64,000 bases of DNA from Pedobacter psychrodurus (GTDB lineage Bacteria; Bacteroidota; Bacteroidia; Sphingobacteriales; Sphingobacteriaceae). The stretch spans positions 62,001 through 126,000 of the forward strand of contig NZ_SJSO01000003.1 of assembly GCF_004331735.1 (NCBI RefSeq), given 5' to 3'. Each line of letters opens with the position of its first letter. The first letter of the stretch is position 1. Shown here in pieces: positions 39,299 to 50,000 of the stretch. Under the pieces are notes generated by a model. The model ran no database searches, was not told the DNA's origin, and saw only the letters and a program-made list of their open reading frames with translations. The translations under genes and the position numbers were made by a program.

Positions 39299-39369
39299 TG
39301 GAACCCACGAAATGGATTTGATATAAGCCACAGAAATTACGGTCGTTTTTGGAACAGGCCCAAATAATA

Positions 39370-40395
39370 ATGAAAATTGACATGATAGATTATAGAATTA
39401 CGATTAAAGACGAAGATAAGGTTACCAAGGTACGGCAGATCGTAAACCGGATGACCCATGATATAGACAAAGGGATTTTAAAAATAAATACCCAGGTAGC
39501 CTCTATCAACGAGTTTAGCAAGTCTCATCACGTTGCAAGGGAAACTGTAGAGAAGGCCTATAAAATTCTACATAAAAATGGATATCTGGTTTCTGTCCCG
39601 GGAAAGGGGAATTTTGTCGGGAAAGGTCAAACTCAGGCGATAAAAATATTGATGATCCTAAATAAAATGAGCCCTTATAAAAAAGAAGTTTATGAATCCT
39701 TTATTGAAGAACTCGGAGATAAGGCACATGTTCATCTGGAAATACATCACTACAATCCCAAAATCTTCCGTGATATCATTCATGATAACCATGGTAAATA
39801 TCATTATTATGCAATTATGCCTCATTTTTATTCGGGAACAGACGAGCAGGAATACATAGAGATATTAAAGGATATTTCGCCGAATGAGCTGGTGATTCTG
39901 GATAAGAGAATCAATCTTGATGGCAGATTTATCTCTGTCTTTCAGGATTTTGAAATGGATATTTTCGAGGCTATGGACAAGAATGCAGAACTGTTCTCAA
40001 AATACTCGGTTATAACAGTTGTTTTTCCTGAAAATGACCACCATCCCTTAGAGATCACCTCGGGGGTTAAAAAATTCTGTGAACTTTACAGAAAGCGTTT
40101 CGATATTATATCCGATGTTAATAAAATGGAACTATTGGCAGGACAGTGTTTTATTACGCTGACCGAAATAGATCTTGCTAGGCTGATTAAAAAATTAAGA
40201 GCAACCAATTTAAGTGCTGGCCACGATATTGGTATCGTTTCTTTTAATGAAACTGTTTTTAAAGAGTTATTGGAAATAACTGTGGTTTCTACCGATTTCT
40301 CGGCTATGGGGCGGACTGCTGCAAAGATGATTGTCGGCAAAAAGTTTAAACAGGTTCGCAATTCTTTTAATTTTATTAAGCGCGCGTCGCTTTGA
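39370..40395 (+). CDS. GntR-type transcription regulator with LacI-like sugar-sensing domain
   Basis: 341 residues from ATG 39370 (an in-frame TTG at 39349 is less likely). A winged helix-turn-helix of GntR type occupies about residues 15-80 (KINTQVASINEFSKSHHVA, RETVEKAYKILHKNGYLVS, PGKGNFV). The remainder has the fold pattern of a periplasmic-binding/LacI-type effector domain (ILMILNKMSPYKKEVYESF, IGIVSFNETVFKELLEI). Such hybrids in Bacteroidota respond to monosaccharides and sit in sugar-use loci. It is followed after 10 bases by GH43, so it probably regulates that gene and perhaps its neighbours. Confidence 0.85.
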   Translation: MKIDMIDYRITIKDEDKVTKVRQIVNRMTHDIDKGILKINTQVASINEFSKSHHVARETVEKAYKILHKNGYLVSVPGKGNFVGKGQTQAIKILMILNKMSPYKKEVYESFIEELGDKAHVHLEIHHYNPKIFRDIIHDNHGKYHYYAIMPHFYSGTDEQEYIEILKDISPNELVILDKRINLDGRFISVFQDFEMDIFEAMDKNAELFSKYSVITVVFPENDHHPLEITSGVKKFCELYRKRFDIISDVNKMELLAGQCFITLTEIDLARLIKKLRATNLSAGHDIGIVSFNETVFKELLEITVVSTDFSAMGRTAAKMIVGKKFKQVRNSFNFIKRASL

Positions 40396-40405
40396 TTTTT
40401 TAATT

Positions 40406-42007
40406 ATGGAACAGCTATTTAAGGGCATATTTTTTTGTGTCATCTTTGGCCTCTCATCACAATATGTACAGGCTCAAGAACATAATCAAAATGTGAAATG
40501 GGGGTACTGGGAAAAATGGGGCGACCAGGGAGATGGAACTTATAACAATCCATTACTTCCGGCCGATTACAGTGATATCGACTGTATCCGTGTGGGGGAT
40601 GATTATTATGCAATATCTTCTACTTTTCAGTATTCTCCCGGCATGGTTATCCTCCACTCTAAGGATCTGGTAAATTGGACAATTGCCGGACATGCTGTAA
40701 ATGATGTATCGAAGATCTCCCCTAAATTGAATTGGGACAGGATGGATAGTTACGGGAAAGGGATCTGGGCCGGATCAATCAGGTACCATGCCGGCAAATT
40801 CTTTATTTATTTTGGAACGCCTGACGAGGGATACTTCATGACCTCCTCGAAAAATATCAAGGGACCTTGGTCACCATTGGTTAACGTATTGGCCGAAAAA
40901 GGTTGGGATGATTGCTGTCCTTTTTGGGATGACGATGGTCAGGCTTATCTGGTGGGAAGTAATTTCGCCGATAACTATAAAATCCACTTATTTAAGCTGA
41001 GCCAGAACGGCGAAAAAATTGTTGAAGGGTCAGATAAGGTGATCTATCAGTCCAAAGGTAGTGAGGCCAATAAACTCTATAAAATTAATGGTCTATACTA
41101 TCATTTTTTTAGTGAAGTAAAAGCAGGTGGACGGGTCGTAATGATCAGGAAGGGCAGCACAATATCAGGTCCTTACGGTCCTGCTAAACAGATCGGGCAT
41201 GCGCAGAAAAATTTTCACGAACCTAATCAGGGCGGAATCGTAAATGCCGTTAATGGTAAATGGTATTTTCTCACGCATCATGGCTCTTCCGGAGACTGGT
41301 CGGGACGTAATATGAGCCTGTTGCCCGTTAATTGGGTAAATGGTTGGCCAATATTGGGTAAGGTAGGGACAGATACTATTGGAAACATGGTTTGGGCCGG
41401 CAAAAAACCGGTGGCAGGCAGAAAAACCTTTCCACAATCCAGTGATGATTTTAACCAGGCTGAAATTCAGCCGCAGTGGGAATGGAACTATCAGCCCAGG
41501 ACCGAAAAATTCTCTCTGAAAGCACGCAAAGGGTGGCTAAGGCTTTGGGCATTTAAGCCTTTAGAAAAGGATAATCTGCTAAAAGCCGGAAATACCTTAA
41601 CACAACGTACCATGCGGACAACACAAAGCGAGGCAATTGTGAAATTAGATCTTAAAGGGGTAACAGATGGGCAAAAATGTGGTATAACCCACTTTGGTGC
41701 TCCTGAATATTCTTCATTTGGAGTTGCCAAAAAAAACAGCGAGTTGATTGTTGTACTAAACCTGAAAAATAAGGTTGTTTATGGTCCCAAAATTTTGGAC
41801 AAAATTTTATGGCTAAAATCAACATGGGGGTCTGACGGCCGAAGTCAATATTATTATAGTACCAATGGTACAGATTTTATTGCCTTTGGCGACCAGTACC
41901 AACTGGAATGGGGCAGCTATCGCGGCGACCGTATCGGTATTTTTAACTATAATAATGATGAAGCATCGGGATATGTAGATGTTGATTATTTCAGATATAC
42001 ATACTGA
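40406..42007 (+). CDS. GH43 arabinofuranosidase/xylosidase-type hydrolase
   Basis: 533 residues from ATG 40406 (signal MEQLFKGIFFCVIFG to VQAQ); an upstream in-frame start overlaps the regulator and lacks a signal. The five-bladed propeller spans about residues 40-330: base Asp57 in DYSDIDCIRVGDDYY (the proline usual after the Asp is Ile here), WAGSIRYHAGKFFIYF for the pKa modulator region, and acid Glu220 in GSEANKLYKINGLYYHFF. A C-terminal concanavalin-like domain follows (WNYQPRTEKFSLKARKG, VDVDYFRYTY), typical of beta-xylosidase-type GH43. It acts on arabinose or xylose side groups. A 30-base piece of its C-terminal domain recurs at 62751. Confidence 0.88.
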   Translation: MEQLFKGIFFCVIFGLSSQYVQAQEHNQNVKWGYWEKWGDQGDGTYNNPLLPADYSDIDCIRVGDDYYAISSTFQYSPGMVILHSKDLVNWTIAGHAVNDVSKISPKLNWDRMDSYGKGIWAGSIRYHAGKFFIYFGTPDEGYFMTSSKNIKGPWSPLVNVLAEKGWDDCCPFWDDDGQAYLVGSNFADNYKIHLFKLSQNGEKIVEGSDKVIYQSKGSEANKLYKINGLYYHFFSEVKAGGRVVMIRKGSTISGPYGPAKQIGHAQKNFHEPNQGGIVNAVNGKWYFLTHHGSSGDWSGRNMSLLPVNWVNGWPILGKVGTDTIGNMVWAGKKPVAGRKTFPQSSDDFNQAEIQPQWEWNYQPRTEKFSLKARKGWLRLWAFKPLEKDNLLKAGNTLTQRTMRTTQSEAIVKLDLKGVTDGQKCGITHFGAPEYSSFGVAKKNSELIVVLNLKNKVVYGPKILDKILWLKSTWGSDGRSQYYYSTNGTDFIAFGDQYQLEWGSYRGDRIGIFNYNNDEASGYVDVDYFRYTY

Positions 42008-42192
42008 TTTAAACAGCCTGTGATCTTGGTATTGCTTGTTACAAGAGAATTCGCTTTGTAGTAGGTTTCAACTAAATTTTGCTCTTCTGATTTTTGGAAA
42101 TCCTGCGGAGCTTGGCGGTCCATTACAAAGTGGAATTCCCCATACAAAGTATCTTTTGCGATACGCGGCTCCAGTTGTAATTTTTTATTGAA
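41986..42192 (-). pseudogene. unassigned minus-strand open frame, possible gene remnant
   Basis: A 69-codon stop-free frame that overlaps only the last 22 bases of GH43 and fills most of the gap to the next SusC. It reads like real protein (LEPRIAKDTLYGEFHFVMDR, then QAPQDFQKSEEQNLVETYYK), with a good mix of charged and aromatic residues. From its only ATG (42123) 45 residues would be made. There is no upstream partner, so it is likely the tail of a lost gene. No family recognised. Confidence 0.35.
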
Positions 42193-42337
42193 TTAGGCTG
42201 TAGATGGTCAGTATTTGCTTAAAAAAATCAATTTGGATATGGTAATGCTCAAATTATGCATTTTTTTAGCGTGCTTCCGACATTAATTTTGATTAAAAAA
42301 ACTAATCAATCATTAGTCGCTAACCAGATAACAGATT
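42008..42337. other. gap between GH43 and unit E susC
   Basis: 330 bases without an intact gene. The left part is covered by the minus-strand remnant described separately. The right part (about 42195-42337) is AT-rich with runs of A and should contain the promoter of the following SusC operon. Confidence 0.5.
42320..42326 (+). promoter_or_regulatory. CTAACCA leader element before unit E susC
   Basis: Core of the leader repeat seen at 15928, 16051, 17132, 30079 and 55283. Here it ends 11 bases before the SusC ATG. Confidence 0.35.
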
Positions 42338-45300
42338 ATGAGAATTTCTACATCAATCTACCTTAAAACAAAAGGTAGGCCCCATTATTTGATTGCGCTT
42401 TTTGCTTTGGCAATCAGCCTGTTTATTTCCCAGCCATTATGGGCGCAAACACCGGCCTTTACCGTTTCTGGTAAGATCAGTTCTACCATGGGCGAGACAC
42501 TTCCAGGTGTAAGTGTGAGCGTTAAGGGTGGCCAAAATGTAACCACATCAGATGCAAATGGCAGTTATAAAATTACGCTTTCAAGCCAAACGGCAACACT
42601 GGTTTTTTCTTATGTAGGTTTTAAGTCCCTTGAAGTGCCCGTTAGTAATAGAACAAGCATTAATGTTCAGTTGGTAGAGGACAGCAAAGCCCTGGATGAT
42701 GTTGTGGTGGTAGCCTATGGCAGTACCACACAGAGAAGTTCTACCGGTGCATTGCAGACGGTGAACGCAAAAGAGCTTCAGGATATCCCTGCAGCTCAGA
42801 TCACACAAAAGCTTCAAGGAAAACTTGCAGGCGTACAGATCAATCAGGCATCGGGTAAACCAGGCCAGGGGCTACAGGTACGTATCCGGGGCGGTGCATC
42901 TATTTCAACAGGGGCCGGGCCTTTATATGTTGTTGATGGTTTCCCTATCGCTGGCGATATCAGTAACATTAATCCAGATGAGATCGAAAATATCACAGTT
43001 TTAAAAGATGCGGCCTCAACTTCGTTATACGGTTCGAGGGCGGCTTTTGGCGTAGTTGTTGTAACGACCAAAGCTGCCAAATCTGGCCAGACCAATATTT
43101 CGGCAAGTGTTTATACAGGCACTCAGCAAGTACCACAGAAAGGCCGGCCTGATATGATGAATGGTACAGAATGGGCGCAGTTTAAAAAAGAATATTACGA
43201 GGATTTAGGGCAACCAGTACCTGTTCCGCTTCAAAATCCGACGCAATATGGAGAAGGTTATGATTGGTACGACGCCATGTTACGTTCTGCGCCTTTAACA
43301 AACTACAGCATTTCATTAAATACCAATAAAGAAAACTTCAGCAGCTCGATTGTTGCCGGCTATTTTAAGCAGGATGGGGTACTTTTAAATTCAGGTTACG
43401 AACGTTTTTCAGTTCGCCTCAACTCGCTCTTTAAAGTGAACGATCAGATTAAAGTAGGTTTCAATCTTGCACCTACACACACCGTAAATAATTCACCATC
43501 AACCGATGGGATGTTTTTTGGTGGCGGCGGTTTAATTAACAATGCGCTTTTAACACCGCCTGTTCTTAATTATCAAAATCCTGACGGTTCTTATCCGGTC
43601 ACCGTTACCACAGCTGGTATTACGGCTTTTCCTACACCTAATTGGGTAAGGTCTATTCAGGATATTACCAATAAAAGCAAAGACAACAGAATACTGTCCA
43701 ACGGTTACGTAGAATACGAGCCGATCAGCAAGTTGGTGCTAAAATCCAGTATCAATGTAGATTTTGCACAGTCACTGTTCCATTCTTTTCAGCCTTCTAC
43801 AGCTTCGCGGGCTTTCGCTTCAACGCCAAGTCCACTTTCTGCAGGATTATTTGATTCAAACTATCAATACCAGTCCTGGCTGTCGGAAAATACAGTTAAT
43901 TACTCAAAACAGATCAATGATCACGGATTTGATGTTTTGGCAGGTTTTACCAAGCAAAAATACCGTAGTGATTACAGTACCATCAGTGGATCTAATTATC
44001 CCGATGATAGGATCGAAACCATAGCTGGGGCCCTGATCAAAAATAATTCTACCTCCGATATACAGGAGTGGAGCCTTACTTCATTTCTGGCACGCTTGAA
44101 CTACAACTATAAAGGCAAATACCTTTTCGCTGCAAGTATCCGCCGTGACGGTTCTTCACGGTTCGGATCGGCAAATAAATGGGGGAATTTCCCTTCGGTA
44201 TCTGCGGGATGGGTTTTAAGCCAGGAATCATTTTTACGCGATTTGAAACTGGTATCATTCTTTAAAATCCGTGGAAGTTATGGGGTTACTGGAAATAACA
44301 ATATTGGCAATTATACACAGTATGCTACAGTATCGAGTGGCGTAAACAGTCCGTTCGGTTCTACAACGGCAAGTGGTGTAGCGGTAACCAATTTAGGGAA
44401 CGACGTGTTGGGATGGGAAACAACTAAACAGTTAGACCTTGGGATTGATCTTTCCATATTAAATAACCGTATCAACTTTACTTATGATTATTATAGCAAA
44501 AAAACCTCCGACCTGTTGTTCTCTCTGGCCGTACCGCGCGAATCCGGCTTCTCCTCATTCACAGGGAATGTTGGTGAAATAAAATTCTGGGGACACGAGT
44601 TTGCCATTAACTCCAATAACCTGGTCGGTAAATTTAAATGGAACACCAATTTTAATATTGCTTTCAGCGACAATAAAGTACTGGCGCTGTCTTCGCTGAG
44701 CGACCGTTTGTATACCGGAAATGGCACAGCGAGATCAATCACCCAAGTTGGACAAAGGATAGGACAGTTCTGGGGACTAATCCAGGATGGGGTATATAAG
44801 GATCAGGCAGATTTTAACAGTTCTCCAAAAAGCGTCAATTCACAGGTGGGTACTATTAAGTTTCGCGATCTTAACGGCGATGGCGTAATCAAATATGGTG
44901 ATGAGGAAGGCGACAGAACAGTGATCGGCAATCCGTTCCCAAAATTTGTTTTCGGACTGACAAACAGTTTTACTTATAAAAACTTTGACTTCACCGTGGT
45001 TGCAAGTGGATCGTACGGCAATGATATTGCAAGAATGATGGATGAGGGAACAACAAACCTTGACGGTGTGTTCAACGTACTTAAAGAAGTGAAAGACCGA
45101 TGGCGCTCGCCACAAAATCCAGGTGCTGGTAAATACGGAAAAACAACCGCATCAACAGGAGATGACCGTGCCCAGTTCCATACCCGCTTTGTTCAGGATG
45201 GAAGTTATCTGACCATCAAGAACATTACCCTGGGTTACAGCCTTCCCGTAGAGAAGTTAAAAGTATTAAAGAGTGTACGCTTTTACGCGAGTATACAGCA

Positions 45301-45454
45301 GGCCTTTGTTTTTACTAATTACGATGGTATAAACCCGGAAATTGGTACCGATCTTAATGGAAATGCACCAAATTCGCTGTCGCAGGGTCTTGATTTTTCT
45401 GCCTACCCGGTTCCAAGGACATTCACTTTCGGGTTAAATGTAAATTTTAAATAA
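42338..45454 (+). CDS. SusC/RagA-family TonB-dependent receptor (unit E)
   Basis: 1038 residues. Signal ending LWAQ, carboxypeptidase-regulatory-like domain (VSGKISSTMGETLPGVSVSV), TonB-box region (LDDVVVVAYGSTTQRSS), plug (QKLQGKLAGVQINQASGKPG, YGSRAAFGVVVVTTKAAKSG) and a barrel with the late DLNGDGVIKYGDEEGDR motif. There is no STN domain, so control probably does not pass through a FecI/FecR pair. A SusD gene follows after 26 bases. Confidence 0.95.
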   Translation: MRISTSIYLKTKGRPHYLIALFALAISLFISQPLWAQTPAFTVSGKISSTMGETLPGVSVSVKGGQNVTTSDANGSYKITLSSQTATLVFSYVGFKSLEVPVSNRTSINVQLVEDSKALDDVVVVAYGSTTQRSSTGALQTVNAKELQDIPAAQITQKLQGKLAGVQINQASGKPGQGLQVRIRGGASISTGAGPLYVVDGFPIAGDISNINPDEIENITVLKDAASTSLYGSRAAFGVVVVTTKAAKSGQTNISASVYTGTQQVPQKGRPDMMNGTEWAQFKKEYYEDLGQPVPVPLQNPTQYGEGYDWYDAMLRSAPLTNYSISLNTNKENFSSSIVAGYFKQDGVLLNSGYERFSVRLNSLFKVNDQIKVGFNLAPTHTVNNSPSTDGMFFGGGGLINNALLTPPVLNYQNPDGSYPVTVTTAGITAFPTPNWVRSIQDITNKSKDNRILSNGYVEYEPISKLVLKSSINVDFAQSLFHSFQPSTASRAFASTPSPLSAGLFDSNYQYQSWLSENTVNYSKQINDHGFDVLAGFTKQKYRSDYSTISGSNYPDDRIETIAGALIKNNSTSDIQEWSLTSFLARLNYNYKGKYLFAASIRRDGSSRFGSANKWGNFPSVSAGWVLSQESFLRDLKLVSFFKIRGSYGVTGNNNIGNYTQYATVSSGVNSPFGSTTASGVAVTNLGNDVLGWETTKQLDLGIDLSILNNRINFTYDYYSKKTSDLLFSLAVPRESGFSSFTGNVGEIKFWGHEFAINSNNLVGKFKWNTNFNIAFSDNKVLALSSLSDRLYTGNGTARSITQVGQRIGQFWGLIQDGVYKDQADFNSSPKSVNSQVGTIKFRDLNGDGVIKYGDEEGDRTVIGNPFPKFVFGLTNSFTYKNFDFTVVASGSYGNDIARMMDEGTTNLDGVFNVLKEVKDRWRSPQNPGAGKYGKTTASTGDDRAQFHTRFVQDGSYLTIKNITLGYSLPVEKLKVLKSVRFYASIQQAFVFTNYDGINPEIGTDLNGNAPNSLSQGLDFSAYPVPRTFTFGLNVNFK

Positions 45455-45480
45455 TCAAATTACTATTAAATCTGACGATC

Positions 45481-46953
45481 ATGAACAAGAATATATTCTG
45501 GGCTATTATCCTGATGGTTTCATTGGGAGCCTGCAAAAAGGGGTTTTTGGAAATTCCTGCAAAAACCGCATTAAGTACCCCCGTTTTCTTTAAAACAGAA
45601 AGCGATTTTCAACAGGCCATCAACGGTGCTTATGCTCCCCTTCGTGGTCTTTACGGAGGGCAGAACGGCGCATGGGCAATGGGAGAGCAGCGGTCTGACA
45701 ACACAACCTATAAATATAATCCTAACGATAGGGGGAGCATTCAGTCCGAATATATTAAAGACTTTACCGATGATGCGAATAACCCGGTTTCGGCAAATAA
45801 ATATTTTACCGATTATTCTATAATTGCAAGGGTAAACCAGGTTCTTGAACCGATTGATGGGATCGATTTTGGTGCTGCCTCAAAGAACAATATCAAAGGA
45901 CAGGCCTACTTTTTAAGGGCATTTGCCTACTTCGACCTGGTTCAGTATTTCGGACAGGTGCCTTTGCACCTTAAACCTGCCAAAACGCTTGATGAGACTT
46001 CACTTCCTTTGAGTAGTGTTGAGAATGTGTATGCACAGATTATTGCAGATGCTAAACAGGCGGCTACTTTGTTGCCCAACAAGGCTAGCCAGGAGGCAGG
46101 ACGGGCTACATCGGGTGCTGCAAAAACACTGCTTGGCAACGTTTATATGGTTTTAAAAAGATGGGCTGACGCTGAAGCAATACTCAAAGAGGTTACGGGT
46201 TATTCATTGGTGTCTGATTACAATAATGTTTTTAATCCTTCACAAAAAAACAATAGCGAATCGGTTTTCGAAATACAGTATAAAGAAGGAAATGAAGGGC
46301 TTTCCAGCAATTTCTTTTACACTTTTCTTATTCAACCTATTTCAGCGGCAGAAATAACAGCAATAACCGGGATACAAGAAGTTCCAAGAACCATACAGGG
46401 ATTTAATCTTCCAACACCAGATATTATTGCCGCCTACGAGGCAAATGATAAGCGGAAGGATGCATCGATCGGTTACCTTACAGCAGGTGGGGTTAGTTAT
46501 CCGTACATCAAAAAATATAGTCACCCACATGCGGTTACCAATAATACAAACGATAACTGGCCGGTATACCGCTACGCGGAAGTACTTTTGTTTTTGGCCG
46601 AAGCAGTAAATGAACAGAATAGGCCAGGTGATGCTTTAACCTATTTAAACATGGTCAGGGCAAATCCAAGGACGGGATTAACAGCTAGTTTAGCATCAGG
46701 ACAAACCGCCGTTAGGGATGCGATACAGAATGAAAGAAGAGTGGAACTAGCTTTTGAAAACAAAAGATGGCCTGATCTGGTAAGAACAGGGAAGGCTGAT
46801 GAGGTGATGAAGGCCTTTGGTATCCGGTTCAAGGCAAATCCACTGAATTACTACTTCCCGGCTGGTATTACACCATCGCCAGCATCGTATACCAATATCA
46901 GGTTGTTATTTCCGATCCCAGCATCTGAAGTTGCGTTAAATCCTTATTTTTAA
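45481..46953 (+). CDS. SusD/RagB-family lipoprotein (unit E)
   Basis: 490 residues, the shortest SusD here. Lipoprotein Cys18 (SLGACKKGFLEIPAKTAL). It has the usual KGQAYFLRAFAYFDLVQYFGQVP, YRYAEVLLFLAEAVNEQN, YLNMVRANPRTGL and NERRVELAFENKRWPDLVR. A strong hairpin follows eight bases after the stop, before the GH78 gene. Confidence 0.95.
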   Translation: MNKNIFWAIILMVSLGACKKGFLEIPAKTALSTPVFFKTESDFQQAINGAYAPLRGLYGGQNGAWAMGEQRSDNTTYKYNPNDRGSIQSEYIKDFTDDANNPVSANKYFTDYSIIARVNQVLEPIDGIDFGAASKNNIKGQAYFLRAFAYFDLVQYFGQVPLHLKPAKTLDETSLPLSSVENVYAQIIADAKQAATLLPNKASQEAGRATSGAAKTLLGNVYMVLKRWADAEAILKEVTGYSLVSDYNNVFNPSQKNNSESVFEIQYKEGNEGLSSNFFYTFLIQPISAAEITAITGIQEVPRTIQGFNLPTPDIIAAYEANDKRKDASIGYLTAGGVSYPYIKKYSHPHAVTNNTNDNWPVYRYAEVLLFLAEAVNEQNRPGDALTYLNMVRANPRTGLTASLASGQTAVRDAIQNERRVELAFENKRWPDLVRTGKADEVMKAFGIRFKANPLNYYFPAGITPSPASYTNIRLLFPIPASEVALNPYF

Positions 46954-46961
46954 CTTATTTT

Positions 46962-46993
46962 AAAGGAAACATTAGCTAAGTGGTGTTTCCTTT
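46962..46993 (+). terminator. hairpin after unit E susD (terminator or attenuator)
   Basis: Perfect 10-bp stem AAAGGAAACA/TGTTTCCTTT with a 12-base loop. The 3' arm ends in TTT but no long U-tract follows, so readthrough to GH78 is likely. Position matches the terminator after the unit C susD. Confidence 0.6.
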
Positions 46994-47013
46994 AATTGTA
47001 TTATCCCAATATT

Positions 47014-50000
47014 ATGTTTCAATCCAAAAGATATTTTACCGTTTTTCTGTTGTTGCTGACCAATTCTTTTTGCTTTGCTTTTTCAGCACTAAAGCCAACA
47101 GATCTAAAGTGCGAACTATTCTATAATCCGCTAGGAGTAGATGTAGTTCACCCAGGCCTGAGCTATATCCTAACAGCTACAAATAGTCAAAGGGGATTAA
47201 AACAACTTGCTTATCAGATACTCGTTTCAGATGCAGAGCAGTTATTGAAGAACGATAAAGGTAATGCGTGGAATTCGGGTAAGATAGCATCTAGTCAGAT
47301 GGCCTATATCAGTTATATGGGCCAGCCGTTAAAATCAGGTAAAAAATATTGGTGGAAAGTACGTGTATGGGATAATAAAGGAACAATTTCTGAATGGAGC
47401 GATGCCGCAACATTTACAATGGGACTATTGTCAGATAAAGATTGGGTTGCCAATTGGATCAGTGGAGCAGGAGCGGAAAAATTTTCGCTTAGCCCATTTG
47501 GGTATAGGGCCAAAAGTGCAGAAACGCAAAATGCAACCAAGTGGGTTCAGATCGATCTGAAAAAAAAATCACCTATTTCTTCCATCCGCATCACACCCAT
47601 GTTTTTTGAAGACCGTGCAGGTTATGGTTTTCCTTTTAACTTTAAAGTAGAAATATCGGATGACGAAAGTTTTACAGAGGCCACTATGGTTGCTGATTAT
47701 ACTACCCTAAATTTCAATAATCCGGGGTGGAAACCAGTATCGTTCAATGTTAAAAATGCCACAGGAAGATTTGTAAGAATAACCGCAAATAAATTGTGGG
47801 GATGGAAAGGAAACTTTCAGTTTGCACTCAGGCAGATTGAAGTGTTATCAAACGGAAAAAATATCGCCTCCGAAAGGCTGGTACAATCACTTGATAGCAA
47901 TGAAGCCAATGGATGGGACAAACAGAATTTAACTGATGAACCATTAGATAGGTCGGTTTTGCCCAATTATTCGTCTATGGCATTGAGAAAAGACTTTTCA
48001 ATAAACAAGGGTTTAGTCCGTGCCGTAATTTTCATTAGCGGCATGTCTGAATTTGAACTTTCGGTTAATGGCAAAAAAGTTGGTGAAGATTTACTAACGC
48101 CGGGATGGACAGATTATAAAAAGACGATCTTATACAGTACTTACGACATTACGGATAAACTTAAATCTGGAAGCAATGCCATTGGGATTATTTTAGGGAA
48201 TGGCATGTATAATATCCAACCGGATTCTATTCGCTATGTTAAATTCCTAAATTCTTACGGGCCCTTAAAAGCAATTGCACAGATCCGCTTAGAATACGCT
48301 GATGGTATAGTAAAAACAATTGGTACCGATAAAACATGGCAGGTTGCGCCTGGGCCAATTACCTATTCGAATATGTTTGGAGGCGAAGATTATAATGCCA
48401 ACCTGGAACCTATCGGCTGGAATACGGCTGCATTCGAAACGAATAAGGATTGGAAAATGGCTGTAGTTTCTGCTGGCCCGGGAGGAAAATTAAAGGGACT
48501 ATCTTTTGCTGCTCCTGCGGTAAAAGTTATTGAAACCAAATCGTCGGTTAAGGTTACTAAAATTAAAGATAACTTGTTTATTTACGATTTTGGGCAGAAT
48601 GCTGCTATGATGCCAAAACTTGCTATTAGTGGAGAAAAAGGATCATTTGTTCGGATGATTCCGTCAGAATTATTGGGTGCAGATGGCCTAATCGACCGTA
48701 AATCAGCTACACAGGATGGTGCCAGGCCGGCATGGTGGCAATATACGCTTGCAGGAATAGGAGTAGAGCGCTGGCAACCTAAATTCTTTTATCAGGGCGC
48801 AAGATACGTTCAGGTAGAGCTTTTTGCAGCCAAATCTGGTGGGCAGTTGCCGAGGGTGGAGGCTTTGGAGGATTTGATTGTACACTCTTCATCCACGCCT
48901 GTGGGTAAATTTTCTACCTCAAACACACTTTTTAACCAAATTTACGAGTTGGTTCGGTGGGCACAGCGAAGTAATATGCAGAGCCTGATGACCGACTGCC
49001 CGCACCGCGAAAAGATGGGCTGGTTAGAAGAAAACCAGTTGAATGGTCCCTCGCTGAGGTACAACTTCGATATGTCTCCACTGTTCCGCAAAACGATGAG
49101 CGATATGGCAGATGCACAGCTGGCAAACGGATTTGTTCCGAATATCGCCCCGGAATATTTTATTGCCGGTTCTCCCGACCTCACTAACGGTTTTCGCAAC
49201 TCTACAGAATGGGGAAGCTCGTTTATTATAGTTCCATGGCAGCAATATTTGTTTTCGGGCGATATTTCCCTGCTTGAAAGATACTATGAACGGATGAAGA
49301 AATATGTGGCCTTTTTATCCTCATCGGCTCAAAACAACATTATTGTTACTGGTCTTGGCGATTGGTATGATATCGGTCCGAAGCCTGCCTGGGGATCACA
49401 GCTCACTCCAGTATCCTTTACCGGAACTGCAATATATTATTACGATAATCTTATCATGTACAACATTGCCAAACAACTTGGTAAACAGTCAGATGCAGAT
49501 ATGTACCATAGATCCAGTGAACAGATCCGCAAATCATTTAACGATAAATTTTTTAATCCTACATCAGGATTGTATGCAACCGGTTCGAACACAACCAGTG
49601 CCTTACCATTATTCCTCAATATTGTTGAGCCCCAGAACAGACCTAAGCTGTTGAGTGCATTGGTAGATAGTATCAGGAAAAATAACAATAGTTTTAACTC
49701 TGGAGAAGTGGGATACCGCTTTTTACTGAGGGCACTGGCCGATGGCGGGCATTCAGATGTGGTGTTTGATATGAACAACCAGTCTGATAAACCGGGTTAT
49801 GGCTACCAGATTAAAAAAGGGGCAACCAGTTTGACTGAAAAATGGGATGCCGGTGTTGGTGATTTTGGCTCTCAGAACCATTTCATGTCCGGACAGATCA
49901 ATGAATGGTTTTTTAATGACCTGGTTGGTATCAGTCCTGATGAATCCGGTCCTGGTTTCCGAAAAATTATCATCAAGCCGTCAGTATTGCCAGACCTTAA

